From NCBI GenBank assembly GCA_027489955.1, contig JAIXYZ010000013.1, positions 372,001 to 436,000 on the forward strand: DNA of 64,000 nt. Reading direction: 5' to 3'. How positions within the stretch are numbered: the stretch's first letter is position 1; every line of letters begins with the position of its first letter. The stretch comes from Hyphomicrobiales bacterium (lineage in GTDB: Bacteria > Pseudomonadota > Alphaproteobacteria > Rhizobiales > Beijerinckiaceae). A program made the position numbers and the translations under genes. A model generated the notes under the pieces. The model was not told the DNA's origin. It did no database searches and saw only the letters and a list, made by a program, of their open reading frames with translations. This document shows, one piece after another, positions 24,525-33,453 of the stretch.

Positions 24525-25406
24525 TCAGCCGGCCGCGTCGCAGCGGGCGATAAAGCGCTGGATCCGGCCGATCACGTCGCGCCCCGTCAGGTGCGGGGCG
24601 TGCCCCTGGTCCGGCACGGTGTAGGTCTCCAGGCCCGGATGGCGCCCGGCCATGAGCGCCACTGTTTCCTCGGACAGAAGGTCGGAATTGGCACCCCTAA
24701 GCGACAGGACCGGCACCGTCCGCAAGCCGTCGAAATATGGCCAGAGCGGCGGCAGCGGCCGCTCGAGGTCCAGCGACTTCAGCGGCTTCATCAGCGCGGG
24801 GTCGTAATCCGGCTTCAGCGTCGAGCCTTCTTGCTTCCAGGTCAGACGCGCATAGGCATCCCAATCCGCGTCGGCCATGCGGGGGAATTGCGTGCTGAAG
24901 AGGGCCTTCAGGATGCCGACGGCGTCCTCATAGGTCCGCGGCGCCGGCATCTTCCCGACATAGCCGCGGATGCGGATCAGCCCCTTGGTCTCGATGACGG
25001 CGCCGATATCGTTCAGCACCGCGCCCGCGATGGCGCCCGGCCGGGCGGCGGTCATGGCCATGGTGATGATGCCGCCCCGGGACGTGCCCACGAAGATCGC
25101 CCGCTCGATGCCAAGCGCGGTCATCACATGCAGCGTGTCGCCGAGTTCCACGCGCACGTCGTAGTTCTTCCAGTTCCGGTCGTAGTCGGACCGGCCGCGG
25201 CCGCGATAGTCGGGCGCCACCACCCGGCGGGGCCTGCGGGCATCGCCTGCCAGCGCGACGGCGAGGTCGTGGAAATCGCCGCTCGATCGCGTGAGGCCCG
25301 GAAGGCAGATGACGGGCAGGCCGCCCGCATGGCGCGCGCCGTAATCCCTGGCGTGGAGGCGCAGGCCGTCCGCCGCCGTCACGAAAATGCTGTCGTAGGT
25401 GTCCAC
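24525..25406 (-). CDS. Alpha/beta hydrolase
   Basis: A 293-residue alpha/beta-hydrolase-fold enzyme, probably cytoplasmic. The oxyanion region is VICLPGLTRSSGDFHDLA, the nucleophile elbow is FVGTSRGGII (GxSxG with Ser), and the catalytic His is in TVPDQGHAPHLTG. RVVAPDYRGRGRSDYDR is the strand 4 region. A GTG at 25406 is taken as start; no convincing ribosome site is visible, and the preceding transglycosylase gene stops 35 nt upstream, so it may be translated by reinitiation. Substrate unknown; epoxide hydrolase, haloalkane dehalogenase and esterase relatives all share these motifs. Confidence 0.85.
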   Translation of the reverse strand: MDTYDSIFVTAADGLRLHARDYGARHAGGLPVICLPGLTRSSGDFHDLAVALAGDARRPRRVVAPDYRGRGRSDYDRNWKNYDVRVELGDTLHVMTALGIERAIFVGTSRGGIITMAMTAARPGAIAGAVLNDIGAVIETKGLIRIRGYVGKMPAPRTYEDAVGILKALFSTQFPRMADADWDAYARLTWKQEGSTLKPDYDPALMKPLKSLDLERPLPPLWPYFDGLRTVPVLSLRGANSDLLSEETVALMAGRHPGLETYTVPDQGHAPHLTGRDVIGRIQRFIARCDAAG

Positions 25407-25441
25407 CGCGCCCCGCGCCCTGCTGTTGCCGTCGCGCGACC

Positions 25442-27472
25442 CTAGCGCGAACGGGCGCCGAATTGCAGGTCCGCTTCCGACAGAACGACGCGATGTCCCT
25501 CGAGCCGGTGGCGGTACACCTTGAGGTTCTCGATCACGCGCTGGACGTAGTTGCGGGTTTCGCCGAAGGGGATCCGCTCCACCCAGTCGATCGGGTCCGT
25601 GCGCCCGTCGCGCGGATCGCCATAGGTCTGCACCCATTTGCGCACGTTGCCGGGTCCGGCATTGTAGGACGCGAAGGTCAGGATGTAGTTGCCGCGCCAG
25701 TCGCGCATCAGGTCGGCGAGATGCGCCGCGCCGATCCTGGCATTGTACGCGCCGTCGCTCGTGAGCCGCTCGAGCTCGAACTTCACGCCGATCTGCCGGG
25801 CCGTGGCCTGCGCTGTGGCGGGCATCAGCTGCATCAGCCCGCGCGCCCCGGCATGGGAGCGGGCATCGACCGCGAACGCGCTCTCCTGCCGGGCGATGGC
25901 AAACACCATGGCGGGATCCACCGCGCCGGCCGTCGCCACATTCGGCACGCCGAAGGTCGGGAAGGCTTCCTCGTCGAGCGCGAAGCCCCGCTGCGTAGCG
26001 ATCTTGCCGATGGCGAGCGCCGCGGTCGCGTCGCGCTGCTGGTGGGCGATGGCGGCGAGGGCGGACAGGCTTTCCTCCGTGTCCAGCGACTGAGCGAAAT
26101 CGCGGTAGAGCATCGCCAGCGTATCCTCGGCCCCCGCCGCCTTCAGGCGGTGGAGCGCCTGGACGGGGCGGCTGGCGGCGAAGGCCGTCATCTGGGGCCC
26201 GTCGAGGCGCCGGGCCGCCCGGATCGCCGTTTCCGGCAGGCCGAGCCTGCCCCGGGCGAGCTGGCCGTAATAGGTGATGCCCGCATCCGCCGCCTTGGCA
26301 TAGGCGGCGATGGCGTCCGGCATCCGGTCGTCGGCTTCCGCCGCCCGGCCGAGCCAGTAATCGACCCGCGCGGTGGAAATGGGCGTGGTCGCCGCCAGGT
26401 CGGCGCGGGCGAAATGCAGCGCCGCGTCCCCGGGACGGTTCAGGAACTGAAGGGCGACCCAGCCGGCGAAGAATTCGGCCTCCACCAGGTGCGCCGGGCT
26501 CTGCGCCGTGTGCGCTTTGATCAGCGCATAGGCGAGGGCGGGCTTGCCCTCGTCGAGCAGTTCGCGCGCCAGGAAGCGCCGTTCCTGCCACCAGGCATCG
26601 CCCGTGGCGGCATCGGCGCGGGCGGCGATCAGCTCCTTGGCGGCCGCCTCGTGTTCGCCCTTGCGCTTCAGCACCTGCGCCCGGGCGAAGCGGTAGGCCG
26701 GTTCCGCGCGCAACGAACTCGGCACGGCCCCGAGCGCCTTGTCGACCGCCTTGCCGCGTCCGCGGGCGGCGGCGATCCGCGCCTTGGCGAGCAGCCCGTA
26801 ATCGTCGCCGGCCCGCGCCGCCGACTTGAGGCCGGAGGCGGTCGAGCCGCGGAAGATCAGCATCTCCGACCGCAGGTGATGGTCGCGGCGGTCGAAGGCA
26901 TCGCCGAAAGCGGCGAGCAGCCGTTCTTCCAGCGCGTCGCCCATCGCATCGCCAAGCCAGGCGGCGCGCGCCAGGCGCACGGCCCGCTCGCGTTCCGTGC
27001 CGGCAAGAGCCAGCGCCAGGGCGATCCGGCCAGCGCCGGTCTCCGGCTCGCGCGCGCCGAAGAACGCACGGACCTCGGCGGGCGTTGCCCGCTCGGCCAG
27101 CAGCCGCTCCTCCAGCCTTCGCCCGAGCAGCGCCCGGCCCGGCCAGTCGGGCTCGGCGGCGAGGAAAGCGCGGATGCGCTCCGAGGGCACGGGATTGAAC
27201 CGGATGGCCATGGCCTCCAGCACGGCCCGCTCGACGGGGTCGGAGAACCGCGCTGCGAGCCGGTCTCCCACCGCAAGGTCCCGGCCGCGATACGCGTCGA
27301 GCGCGGCGCGCAGCGAGGTGCCCTCGGTCCGCAACTGGGCGAGGATGGCGTTTTCGGCGTCGGTGACGGGCGGCAGAGCCCCGGTGAAGGCGATGTCCGC
27401 GGGCTCGGCGAGCGCCGGCCGGCCCGCTTGCAGGGCCAGGATGGCGACGGCTGTCAGCAACCAGCGATGCAT
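25442..27472 (-). CDS. Soluble lytic murein transglycosylase (SLT family)
   Basis: A 676-residue periplasmic enzyme that cleaves peptidoglycan to 1,6-anhydromuropeptides. The signal peptide is MHRWLLTAVAILALQAGRPA with AxA before EPADIAF. A long alpha-helical, TPR-like superhelix forms the doughnut region. The C-terminal catalytic domain has the acid Glu in FAIARQESAFAVDARSHAGA, GLMQLMPATA, and FASYNAGPGNVRKW, then ERIPFGETRNYVQRVIENL. The length is close to Slt70. The ATG at 27472 was chosen because it starts the signal peptide. It is divergent from dapA and probably co-transcribed with the downstream hydrolase. Confidence 0.93.
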   Translation of the reverse strand: MHRWLLTAVAILALQAGRPALAEPADIAFTGALPPVTDAENAILAQLRTEGTSLRAALDAYRGRDLAVGDRLAARFSDPVERAVLEAMAIRFNPVPSERIRAFLAAEPDWPGRALLGRRLEERLLAERATPAEVRAFFGAREPETGAGRIALALALAGTERERAVRLARAAWLGDAMGDALEERLLAAFGDAFDRRDHHLRSEMLIFRGSTASGLKSAARAGDDYGLLAKARIAAARGRGKAVDKALGAVPSSLRAEPAYRFARAQVLKRKGEHEAAAKELIAARADAATGDAWWQERRFLARELLDEGKPALAYALIKAHTAQSPAHLVEAEFFAGWVALQFLNRPGDAALHFARADLAATTPISTARVDYWLGRAAEADDRMPDAIAAYAKAADAGITYYGQLARGRLGLPETAIRAARRLDGPQMTAFAASRPVQALHRLKAAGAEDTLAMLYRDFAQSLDTEESLSALAAIAHQQRDATAALAIGKIATQRGFALDEEAFPTFGVPNVATAGAVDPAMVFAIARQESAFAVDARSHAGARGLMQLMPATAQATARQIGVKFELERLTSDGAYNARIGAAHLADLMRDWRGNYILTFASYNAGPGNVRKWVQTYGDPRDGRTDPIDWVERIPFGETRNYVQRVIENLKVYRHRLEGHRVVLSEADLQFGARSR

Positions 27473-27694
27473 CGCACCTCGCGAATCGAAATCGACCGGA
27501 CGCGTCACCGGCAAGGATCGCGCCGGATGACTGAGCGAAGGCTTAAAGCCGGCCGTCGCCCTGTCGTCATAATGGCGCGCTTTGCGCAGGTGGCGAGACC
27601 GGATATGACAAGCGCCCCGCATCGGGTTCGGGCTTTAGGCGAACAGCCGGGCATCTTTGTGGCCGGCGGACAGGCGAAGACAGGATAGGGCGCG

Positions 27695-28585
27695 ATGGCT
27701 CGCGTGGATTTCAAGGGTTCGATGACGGCGCTCGTCACCCCGTTCCGGGATGGCGCGCTCGACGAGGCGGCATTCCGCGACCTCGTCGCCTGGCAGATCG
27801 AGAGCGGCACCCGGGGTCTCGTGCCTGTGGGGACGACGGGCGAGAGCCCGACGCTCTCCCACGACGAGCACAAGAAGGTGGTCGAGTGGTGCATCGCCGG
27901 CGCGAAGGGCAAGGCCTTCGTCATCGCGGGCGCGGGCTCCAACAACACGACCGAGGCGGTCGATCTCGCGCGCCACGCCGAGAAGGCCGGGGCCGACGCC
28001 GTCCTCGTCGTCACACCCTACTACAACAAGCCGACCCAGGAGGGGCTCTATGCCCACTTCAAGGCGGTGAACGATGCCATCGGCATCCCGATCATCATCT
28101 ACAACATCCCGCCGCGCTCGGTCGTGGACATGTCGGTGGAGACGATGGCGCGGCTCTTCGAGCTGAAGAACATCGCGGGCGTGAAGGACGCGACGGGCAA
28201 CCTCGCCCGCGTCTCCCAGCAGCGACAGGCCATGGGCGCCGACTTCATCCAGCTCTCGGGCGAGGACATGACCGCGCTCGCCTTCAACGCCGCCGGCGGG
28301 CAGGGCTGCATCTCCGTCGTCGCCAACGTGGCGCCCCGCCTGTGCGCCGACCTGCAGGAAGCGACCCTCGCCGGCGACTATGCAGGCGCGCTCGCCATCC
28401 AGGACCGGCTGATCCCGCTCCATGCGGCGGTCTTCCAGGAGCCGGGCGTCGCCGGCGCCAAGGCCGGGCTCTCCCTGCTCGGCCGCGTGCGCGACGAGGT
28501 GCGTCTGCCGCTCATGCCCGCCACCGACAAGGCGAAGGCCGCGATCCGCGATGCCATGGTGCATGCCGGCATCCTGAACGGCTGA
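27695..28585 (+). CDS. dapA: 4-hydroxy-tetrahydrodipicolinate synthase
   Basis: A 296-residue enzyme condensing pyruvate with aspartate semialdehyde, the first committed step to diaminopimelate and lysine. Typical DapA motifs are present: [16 protein letters not shown] at the start, [33 protein letters not shown], the catalytic Tyr in [13 protein letters not shown], and the Schiff-base Lys in [14 protein letters not shown]. Length is standard. smpB follows after 2 nt, a pairing widely conserved in alphaproteobacteria. The ribosome site (AGGGC) is modest. Confidence 0.97.
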   Translation: MARVDFKGSMTALVTPFRDGALDEAAFRDLVAWQIESGTRGLVPVGTTGESPTLSHDEHKKVVEWCIAGAKGKAFVIAGAGSNNTTEAVDLARHAEKAGADAVLVVTPYYNKPTQEGLYAHFKAVNDAIGIPIIIYNIPPRSVVDMSVETMARLFELKNIAGVKDATGNLARVSQQRQAMGADFIQLSGEDMTALAFNAAGGQGCISVVANVAPRLCADLQEATLAGDYAGALAIQDRLIPLHAAVFQEPGVAGAKAGLSLLGRVRDEVRLPLMPATDKAKAAIRDAMVHAGILNG

Positions 28586-28587
28586 TC

Positions 28588-29061
28588 ATGGTCAAGGACG
28601 TCAAGGGTCTGGGAAAGGTCGTCGCCGACAACCGCAAGGCCCGCTTCAACTACGAGATCGTCGATACGGTGGAGGCCGGGCTCGTCCTGACCGGCACCGA
28701 GGTCAAGTCGCTGCGCACGGGCAAGGCGACGATCGCGGAATCCTATGCCGGGGCCGAGGGCGACGAGCTCATGCTCATCAACGCCAACATCCCGGAATAC
28801 CTGGAAGCCAACCGCTTCAACCACCTGCCCCGCCGGCCGCGCAAGCTGCTGCTCCACCGCCGGCAGATCAACAAGCTGCTAGGCGCCATCCAGCGCGAAG
28901 GCTTCACGCTGGTGCCCTTGCGGCTCTATTTCAACGAGAAGGGCAGGGCGAAGATCGAGATCGGGCTGGCAAGGGGCAAGAAGCTCCACGACAAGCGCGA
29001 GACTGAAAAGGCCCGCGACTGGCAGCGCGACAAGGCCCGCCTCATGCGCCAGAAGGGCTGA
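28588..29061 (+). CDS. smpB: SsrA-binding protein SmpB
   Basis: A 157-residue partner of tmRNA for rescue of stalled ribosomes. Signatures are [40 protein letters not shown], the beta-barrel core, and the basic tail [20 protein letters not shown] ending in RLMRQKG, which becomes helical in the ribosomal mRNA channel. It starts 2 nt after dapA. No tmRNA gene is visible in the window. Confidence 0.97.
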   Translation: MVKDVKGLGKVVADNRKARFNYEIVDTVEAGLVLTGTEVKSLRTGKATIAESYAGAEGDELMLINANIPEYLEANRFNHLPRRPRKLLLHRRQINKLLGAIQREGFTLVPLRLYFNEKGRAKIEIGLARGKKLHDKRETEKARDWQRDKARLMRQKG

Positions 29062-29161
29062 GGCCTGCCGCTTCGGCCATTTAAACGGAAGCGCCGTCAT
29101 GCGAGCGAAGACCGCAGCGCTCGAGTGCGCCCAGCGTCATCAGCGCTATGCTCATTTCCGT

Positions 29162-29298
29162 GTCATCCCCGGCCGAAGTCGCGACAGCCGCGGAAGGGAA
29201 GGGGATCCAGGCAAGGGAATCCAAAGGGATTGGCGGCCCTCGGGCGTCCGGCGGGCGTTTCTGGATCCGCTTCCCTCGCTTCGCTCGCCGGGGATGAC
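29162..29298. repeat. Palindromic intergenic repeat, GTCATCCCCGG family, copy 1
   Basis: A 137-bp element bounded by the inverted termini GTCATCCCCGG and CCGGGGATGAC, with internal GGATCC-containing arms. A second copy with the same termini and internal pattern is at 54898. It occupies the middle of the 382-bp smpB - cydA spacer (29062-29443); the rest of that spacer shows no gene. It has no transposase and is a MITE- or REP-like element. Confidence 0.75.
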
Positions 29299-29443
29299 AC
29301 AGAGCGCCGCGACTGGCGGAACAGGTGAGTGCCGTTTCGCCTGCGGCCCAATGCCCGTGCGGCATCGCGCCCGCCGCAGTTTGAACGGTTTCGTTTCAGG
29401 CCTATGATCACGGACAGGTGAACTGCCGCTGGAGGCCGGAATC

Positions 29444-30841
29444 ATGCCGCTCGACGCAACCATGCTGGCCAGGCTGCAATTTGCGTTCACCGTCACCTTC
29501 CACATCATCTTCCCGGCCTTCACGATCGGCCTGTCGGCCTTCATCGCCACACTGCTCGGCCGTTACCTCATCACTGGCGAGGAGCGCATCAAGCGGCTTG
29601 CCCGGTACTGGACGAAGATCTTCGCCGTGTCCTTCGCCATGGGCGTGGTCTCGGGGATCGTGCTGTCCTACCAGTTCGGCACCAACTGGAGCCGCTTCTC
29701 GGTCGTCGTCGGCAACACGATCGGCCCGCTGATCGGCTACGAGGTGCTGACCGCCTTCTTCCTGGAAGCGACCTTCCTCGGGATCATGCTGTTCGGCTGG
29801 AACCGCGTGTCCGACCGGCTGCACTTCATCTCGGCGCTGATGGTCGCCATCGGCACCGCGATCTCGGCTTTCTGGATCCTCTCGGCCAACAGCTGGATGC
29901 AGTACCCGACCGGCCACGAGGTCCGGAACGGCATCGCCTATCCGGTCGACTGGTGGCAGATCATCTTCAATCCCACCTTCCCCTTCCGCCTGGCGCACAT
30001 GGTGACGGCGGCCTACCTGACCACGGCCGTCGTCGTCATCGCCGTGGGCGCGCGCCATCTGCTGGCAGACCGCTTCCCCGACCAGTCGCGCACGATGATC
30101 AAGATGGGCCTGGCGCTGACGCTGATCCTCGCCCCCGCCCAACTCGTCATCGGCGATCTCCACGGCCTGGCGACCGCGCGCTATCAGCCGGCCAAGCTCG
30201 CCGCCATGGAAGGTCACTGGCCGGCCCGCGAGGTGGCGCCGCTCGTCCTGTTCGGCATCCCCAACGAGAAGGCGGAGCGCAACGACTGGGAGATCGCGAT
30301 CCCCCGGCTCGGCTCGTTCATCATCACGCATGACTGGAACGGGGTCTATCCTGGCCTGAAGAGCTTTGCGCCCGACGAGCGCCCGCCCGTCCTGCCGGTC
30401 TTCTTCGCCTTCCGCCTCATGGTCGCCATCGGCATGTTCCTCATCGCGCTCGCCTTCTGGGGAGGCGTGCAATGGTGGCGCGGGCGCCTGTTCGAGGACC
30501 GGCTCTGGCTGAAGGTCGCCTCCTGGTCCTGGCCGCTCGGGTTCGTCGCGATCGTGGCCGGCTGGATGGTCACCGAGATCGGCCGCCAGCCCTGGATCGC
30601 CACGGGCATCCTGCGGACCGCCGATGCCCGCTCGCCCGTGGCGGCCGAAACCGTCGCCATCACGTTGGCCCTGTTCGTCGTCGTCTACGGCATCGTCTTC
30701 ACCATGGGCATCCGGTACATCAACCTCCTGGTGAACAAGGGCCCAGACCCCGAGGCGACGGCCGATCCGCGCGGCGTGCCCAACCGGCCGCTCTCCGCCG
30801 CGGAGGATGCGGTGCGGGACGCCAGCCAGCAGGGGGCCTGA
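29444..30841 (+). CDS. Cytochrome bd-type quinol oxidase subunit I (CioA-like)
   Basis: A 465-residue membrane subunit with the haem sites of a bd-family quinol oxidase, which reduces O2 to water at low oxygen or under stress. The N-terminal FTVTFHIIFPAFTIGLSAFI holds the conserved haem His; FAVSFAMGVVSGIVLSYQFG and FFLEATFLGIMLFGWNRVS are typical helices. The periplasmic Q-loop is short, as in the cyanide-insensitive CioA group. The start has GGAGG 8 nt upstream. Subunit II follows after 1 nt. Confidence 0.94.
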   Translation: MPLDATMLARLQFAFTVTFHIIFPAFTIGLSAFIATLLGRYLITGEERIKRLARYWTKIFAVSFAMGVVSGIVLSYQFGTNWSRFSVVVGNTIGPLIGYEVLTAFFLEATFLGIMLFGWNRVSDRLHFISALMVAIGTAISAFWILSANSWMQYPTGHEVRNGIAYPVDWWQIIFNPTFPFRLAHMVTAAYLTTAVVVIAVGARHLLADRFPDQSRTMIKMGLALTLILAPAQLVIGDLHGLATARYQPAKLAAMEGHWPAREVAPLVLFGIPNEKAERNDWEIAIPRLGSFIITHDWNGVYPGLKSFAPDERPPVLPVFFAFRLMVAIGMFLIALAFWGGVQWWRGRLFEDRLWLKVASWSWPLGFVAIVAGWMVTEIGRQPWIATGILRTADARSPVAAETVAITLALFVVVYGIVFTMGIRYINLLVNKGPDPEATADPRGVPNRPLSAAEDAVRDASQQGA

Positions 30842-30842
30842 C

Positions 30843-31847
30843 ATGGAATATTATCTTCCCGTCATCTGGGCCGGTCTCATCGCCACCGCCGTCGCGCTCT
30901 ACGTGGTGCTCGACGGGTTCGACCTCGGCATCGGCATCCTGTTTCCCACCACGCCCGACGAGCGCCAGCGCGACCAGATGATGAACTCGGTCGCCCCCTT
31001 CTGGGACGGCAACGAGACCTGGCTGGTGCTCGGCGGCGGCGGGCTCTGGGTCGCCTTCCCGCAGGCCTATGCGGTGATCATGCCGGCGCTCTACCTGCCG
31101 GTGATCCTCATGCTGCTCGGCCTCATCTTTCGGGGCGTCGCGTTCGAGTTCCGCTGGGTCGCCAAGCCGCGCCACCGCGTCTGGGACGCGGCCTTCGCCG
31201 GCGGCTCCATCACCGCCGCCTTCTTCCAGGGCGTGATCCTCGGCGGCCTGCTCCAGGGCATCCCGGTGGTGAACGGCGAATTCGCGGGCGGCTCGTTCGA
31301 CTGGCTCCGGCCGTTCCCGCTCCTGTGCGGCGTGGGTGTGGTGGCGGGCTATGCGCTCATCGGCTGCGGCTGGCTGACGATGCGGATCGAGGGCGCCACC
31401 GCCGATCACGCGCGCACGCTGGTGCGCCCGCTGCTTATCGTCGTCGGCGTCTGCGCCGCGCTCGTCAGCCTGTGGACGCCCTATGCCTTCCCGCGCATCG
31501 CCGACATCTGGTTCGGCTGGCCCAACATCGCCTATCTCTGGCCGCTCCCCGTCCTGACCGGCGCATTGGCCCTGTTCATCTGGACCCAGGCCAAGCGCGA
31601 TCATTCCGCCCGGATCTTCCTGGCTACGATCGGCATCTTCCTGCTGTGCTATGCGGGCCTGGCGATCTCCAACTTCCCCTATCTCGTGCCGCCGAGCCTG
31701 ACCGTGTGGGACACCGCCGCGGTGCCGGCCGCGCAGATGTTCCTGCTCGTGGGCACGCTCGCCCTCCTGCCCATGGTGCTGGGCTACACGGTCTTCATCT
31801 ATTGGACGTTCCGCGCCAAGTTGAAGGACGGCGAAGGCTACCACTAA
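30843..31847 (+). CDS. Cytochrome bd-type quinol oxidase subunit II (CioB-like)
   Basis: A 334-residue membrane subunit, paired with the preceding gene. The start MEYYLPVIWAGLIATAVALY and the motif YVVLDGFDLGIGIL are typical of CydB; the conserved DGNETWLVLGGGGLW loop and ALYLPVILMLLGLIFRGVAFE follow. I see about eight or nine hydrophobic segments. No small CydX-like gene follows directly. The frame ends 75 bp before the metallopeptidase gene. Confidence 0.94.
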   Translation: MEYYLPVIWAGLIATAVALYVVLDGFDLGIGILFPTTPDERQRDQMMNSVAPFWDGNETWLVLGGGGLWVAFPQAYAVIMPALYLPVILMLLGLIFRGVAFEFRWVAKPRHRVWDAAFAGGSITAAFFQGVILGGLLQGIPVVNGEFAGGSFDWLRPFPLLCGVGVVAGYALIGCGWLTMRIEGATADHARTLVRPLLIVVGVCAALVSLWTPYAFPRIADIWFGWPNIAYLWPLPVLTGALALFIWTQAKRDHSARIFLATIGIFLLCYAGLAISNFPYLVPPSLTVWDTAAVPAAQMFLLVGTLALLPMVLGYTVFIYWTFRAKLKDGEGYH

Positions 31848-31922
31848 GCTGGCGCAACGGAACGGCGGGCGCGTCCCGCCGTTGAACGAGGCCGCGACGA
31901 AGCGGCGTCACGGGAGGCACCG

Positions 31923-32822
31923 ATGCGCTGGGACGATTTCCGCACCTCCGAGAACGTGGAGGACCGGCGCGGCAGCGGCGGGGGATTCCGCCTGCCGGGC
32001 GGCGGAGGCGGCGGGCGGGGCCTCGGGCTCGGCACGATCGTCGTGCTCGGCCTTGTCGGCTGGGCGCTGGGAATCGATCCGCGCATCCTGATCGGCGGAG
32101 CGGAGATGCTGTCCGGCGGCGGCCCGTCCGTCCAGCAGGAGGCTCCCCGGCGCACCGGTCCATCCGCGCCGCCGACCGACCAGATGGGCCGGTTCGCGGC
32201 GGCGATCCTCGGCAACACGGAGGACGTGTGGTCCAAGGTCCTGCCGGAACAGGCCAACCGGCCCTATCGCAACCCGCGCATGGTCCTGTTCTCGGGCCAG
32301 TCCAATTCCGGCTGCGGCTTCGCCCAGTCGGCCATGGGCCCGTTCTACTGCCCGCTCGACGAGACGGTCTATATCGACCTCACCTTCTTCGAGGAGATGC
32401 GCACCCGGTTCCGCGCCGGCGGCGACTTCGCCTACGCCTACGTGATCGCCCACGAGGTGGGCCACCACGTGGAGAACGTGATGGGCATCCTGCCGCGCGT
32501 GCAGGAGATCCAGCGCCGGGTCGACCGGCGCGAGGCCAACCAGCTTTCCGTCAAGGTCGAGCTCATGGCCGATTGCCTGGCCGGCGTCTGGGCGTTCCAT
32601 TCCAACCAGCGCTGGAAGTCGCTGGAGGAGGGGGACGTGGAGGAGGCGATGAACGCGGCCTCCGCCATCGGCGACGACAAGCTGCAGAAGCAGGCGCAGG
32701 GCCGTGTCGTGCCCGACAGCTTCACCCATGGCTCGTCCGCCCAGCGCGTCCGCTGGTTCATGACCGGGCTGAAGGGCGGGGACGTGCGCCGCTGCGATAC
32801 GTTCCGCGCCGAGCAACTCTGA
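31923..32822 (+). CDS. Neutral zinc metallopeptidase, YpfJ family
   Basis: A 299-residue membrane-anchored peptidase of the YpfJ family (cell function not established). The N-terminal MRWDDFRTSENVEDRRG is the family hallmark. A Gly-rich stretch leads to one transmembrane helix (GTIVVLGLVGWALGI). The zinc site HEVGH is at about residues 177-181 in VIAHEVGHHVENVMG, and VELMADCLAGVWA follows with a further acidic ligand candidate. GCGFAQSAMGPFYCPLDETV holds two conserved cysteines. Confidence 0.93.
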   Translation: MRWDDFRTSENVEDRRGSGGGFRLPGGGGGGRGLGLGTIVVLGLVGWALGIDPRILIGGAEMLSGGGPSVQQEAPRRTGPSAPPTDQMGRFAAAILGNTEDVWSKVLPEQANRPYRNPRMVLFSGQSNSGCGFAQSAMGPFYCPLDETVYIDLTFFEEMRTRFRAGGDFAYAYVIAHEVGHHVENVMGILPRVQEIQRRVDRREANQLSVKVELMADCLAGVWAFHSNQRWKSLEEGDVEEAMNAASAIGDDKLQKQAQGRVVPDSFTHGSSAQRVRWFMTGLKGGDVRRCDTFRAEQL

Positions 32823-32826
32823 CCGG

Positions 32827-33333
32827 TCAGGCCCGGCCGAGCGCCTCGATGGCGATGGGCAGGCGGCGGACGCTGCCTGCGAGGGCAGGCGCCATCAGCT
32901 CGTCGCGCGCCACCAGGAGCCCCGGCGTGAGCGCCCGGGGCGCCAGCGTTTCCGAGACGAGCTGGCCGATCCTGTCCGCCAGCGAGGCCGGCCGGCGCCG
33001 CAGGCGGGCAAGCCGCGGCGAATAGGCCAGCAGCGCCTGCTCGGCCTCCGGAATCCAGCCCGGCTCCATCCTGTCTCCCGCTTCCAGCAACAGAAGCCAG
33101 CGGCCGCGCGCCCCGGCGGCGGCCTGCCGCCAGCCCTGCGCGCTTCCTGAATCGGGAACCACGGCGACGCCTGCCGCGTCTGCCACATGGGAGATCGCCT
33201 CGTCGGCCTGTCGCGCCATGACGATGGCATCGCCCACGAGCCCGTGGACGACGGCCGGAACGAGCGAGGTCAGCGTGATGCCCAGATGCTCGACGGGCTG
33301 GCCGGCGCGGGCGCGGATGAGGACGGTGATCAT
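32827..33333 (-). CDS. Small glycosyltransferase-like protein
   Basis: A 168-residue protein resembling a truncated GT-A (family 2-like) domain: MITVLIRARAGQ starts the fold and GRWLLLLEAGDRMEPGW resembles the region that in GT2 enzymes carries the D-x-D metal site, here reading EAGD. It lacks the acceptor half and is short for an enzyme. Similar small proteins occur in Hyphomicrobiales with no assigned function. It converges on the metallopeptidase with a 4-nt gap and diverges from the radical SAM gene across a LexA box, so it may also be DNA-damage responsive. Confidence 0.6.
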   Translation of the reverse strand: MITVLIRARAGQPVEHLGITLTSLVPAVVHGLVGDAIVMARQADEAISHVADAAGVAVVPDSGSAQGWRQAAAGARGRWLLLLEAGDRMEPGWIPEAEQALLAYSPRLARLRRRPASLADRIGQLVSETLAPRALTPGLLVARDELMAPALAGSVRRLPIAIEALGRA

Positions 33334-33392
33334 TGCACTGCACCATACCATTTTTGCATCGCCGAAGCCAAACGCGGCGGGCGGCTTGCAAT

Positions 33393-33407
33393 GTTCTTCT
33401 TTTGTTC
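33393..33407. promoter_or_regulatory. LexA box (GTTC-N7-GTTC)
   Basis: GTTCTTCTTTTGTTC is an exact match to the alphaproteobacterial SOS box, a direct repeat of GTTC with a 7-base T-rich spacer. It lies 46 bp upstream of the radical SAM start and 59 bp upstream of the divergent glycosyltransferase-like gene, inside the only AT-rich part of this spacer. Confidence 0.75.
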
Positions 33408-33453
33408 TAGTATCCATGAGGCAGAAGCGAACGCGGATTCCCAGGAGGGCATC

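Noticed and set aside
29300-29443. FNR/Anr-type site before the cio-type oxidase genes
   Set aside because: No TTGAT-N4-ATCAA match; only scattered TTGA-like bases.
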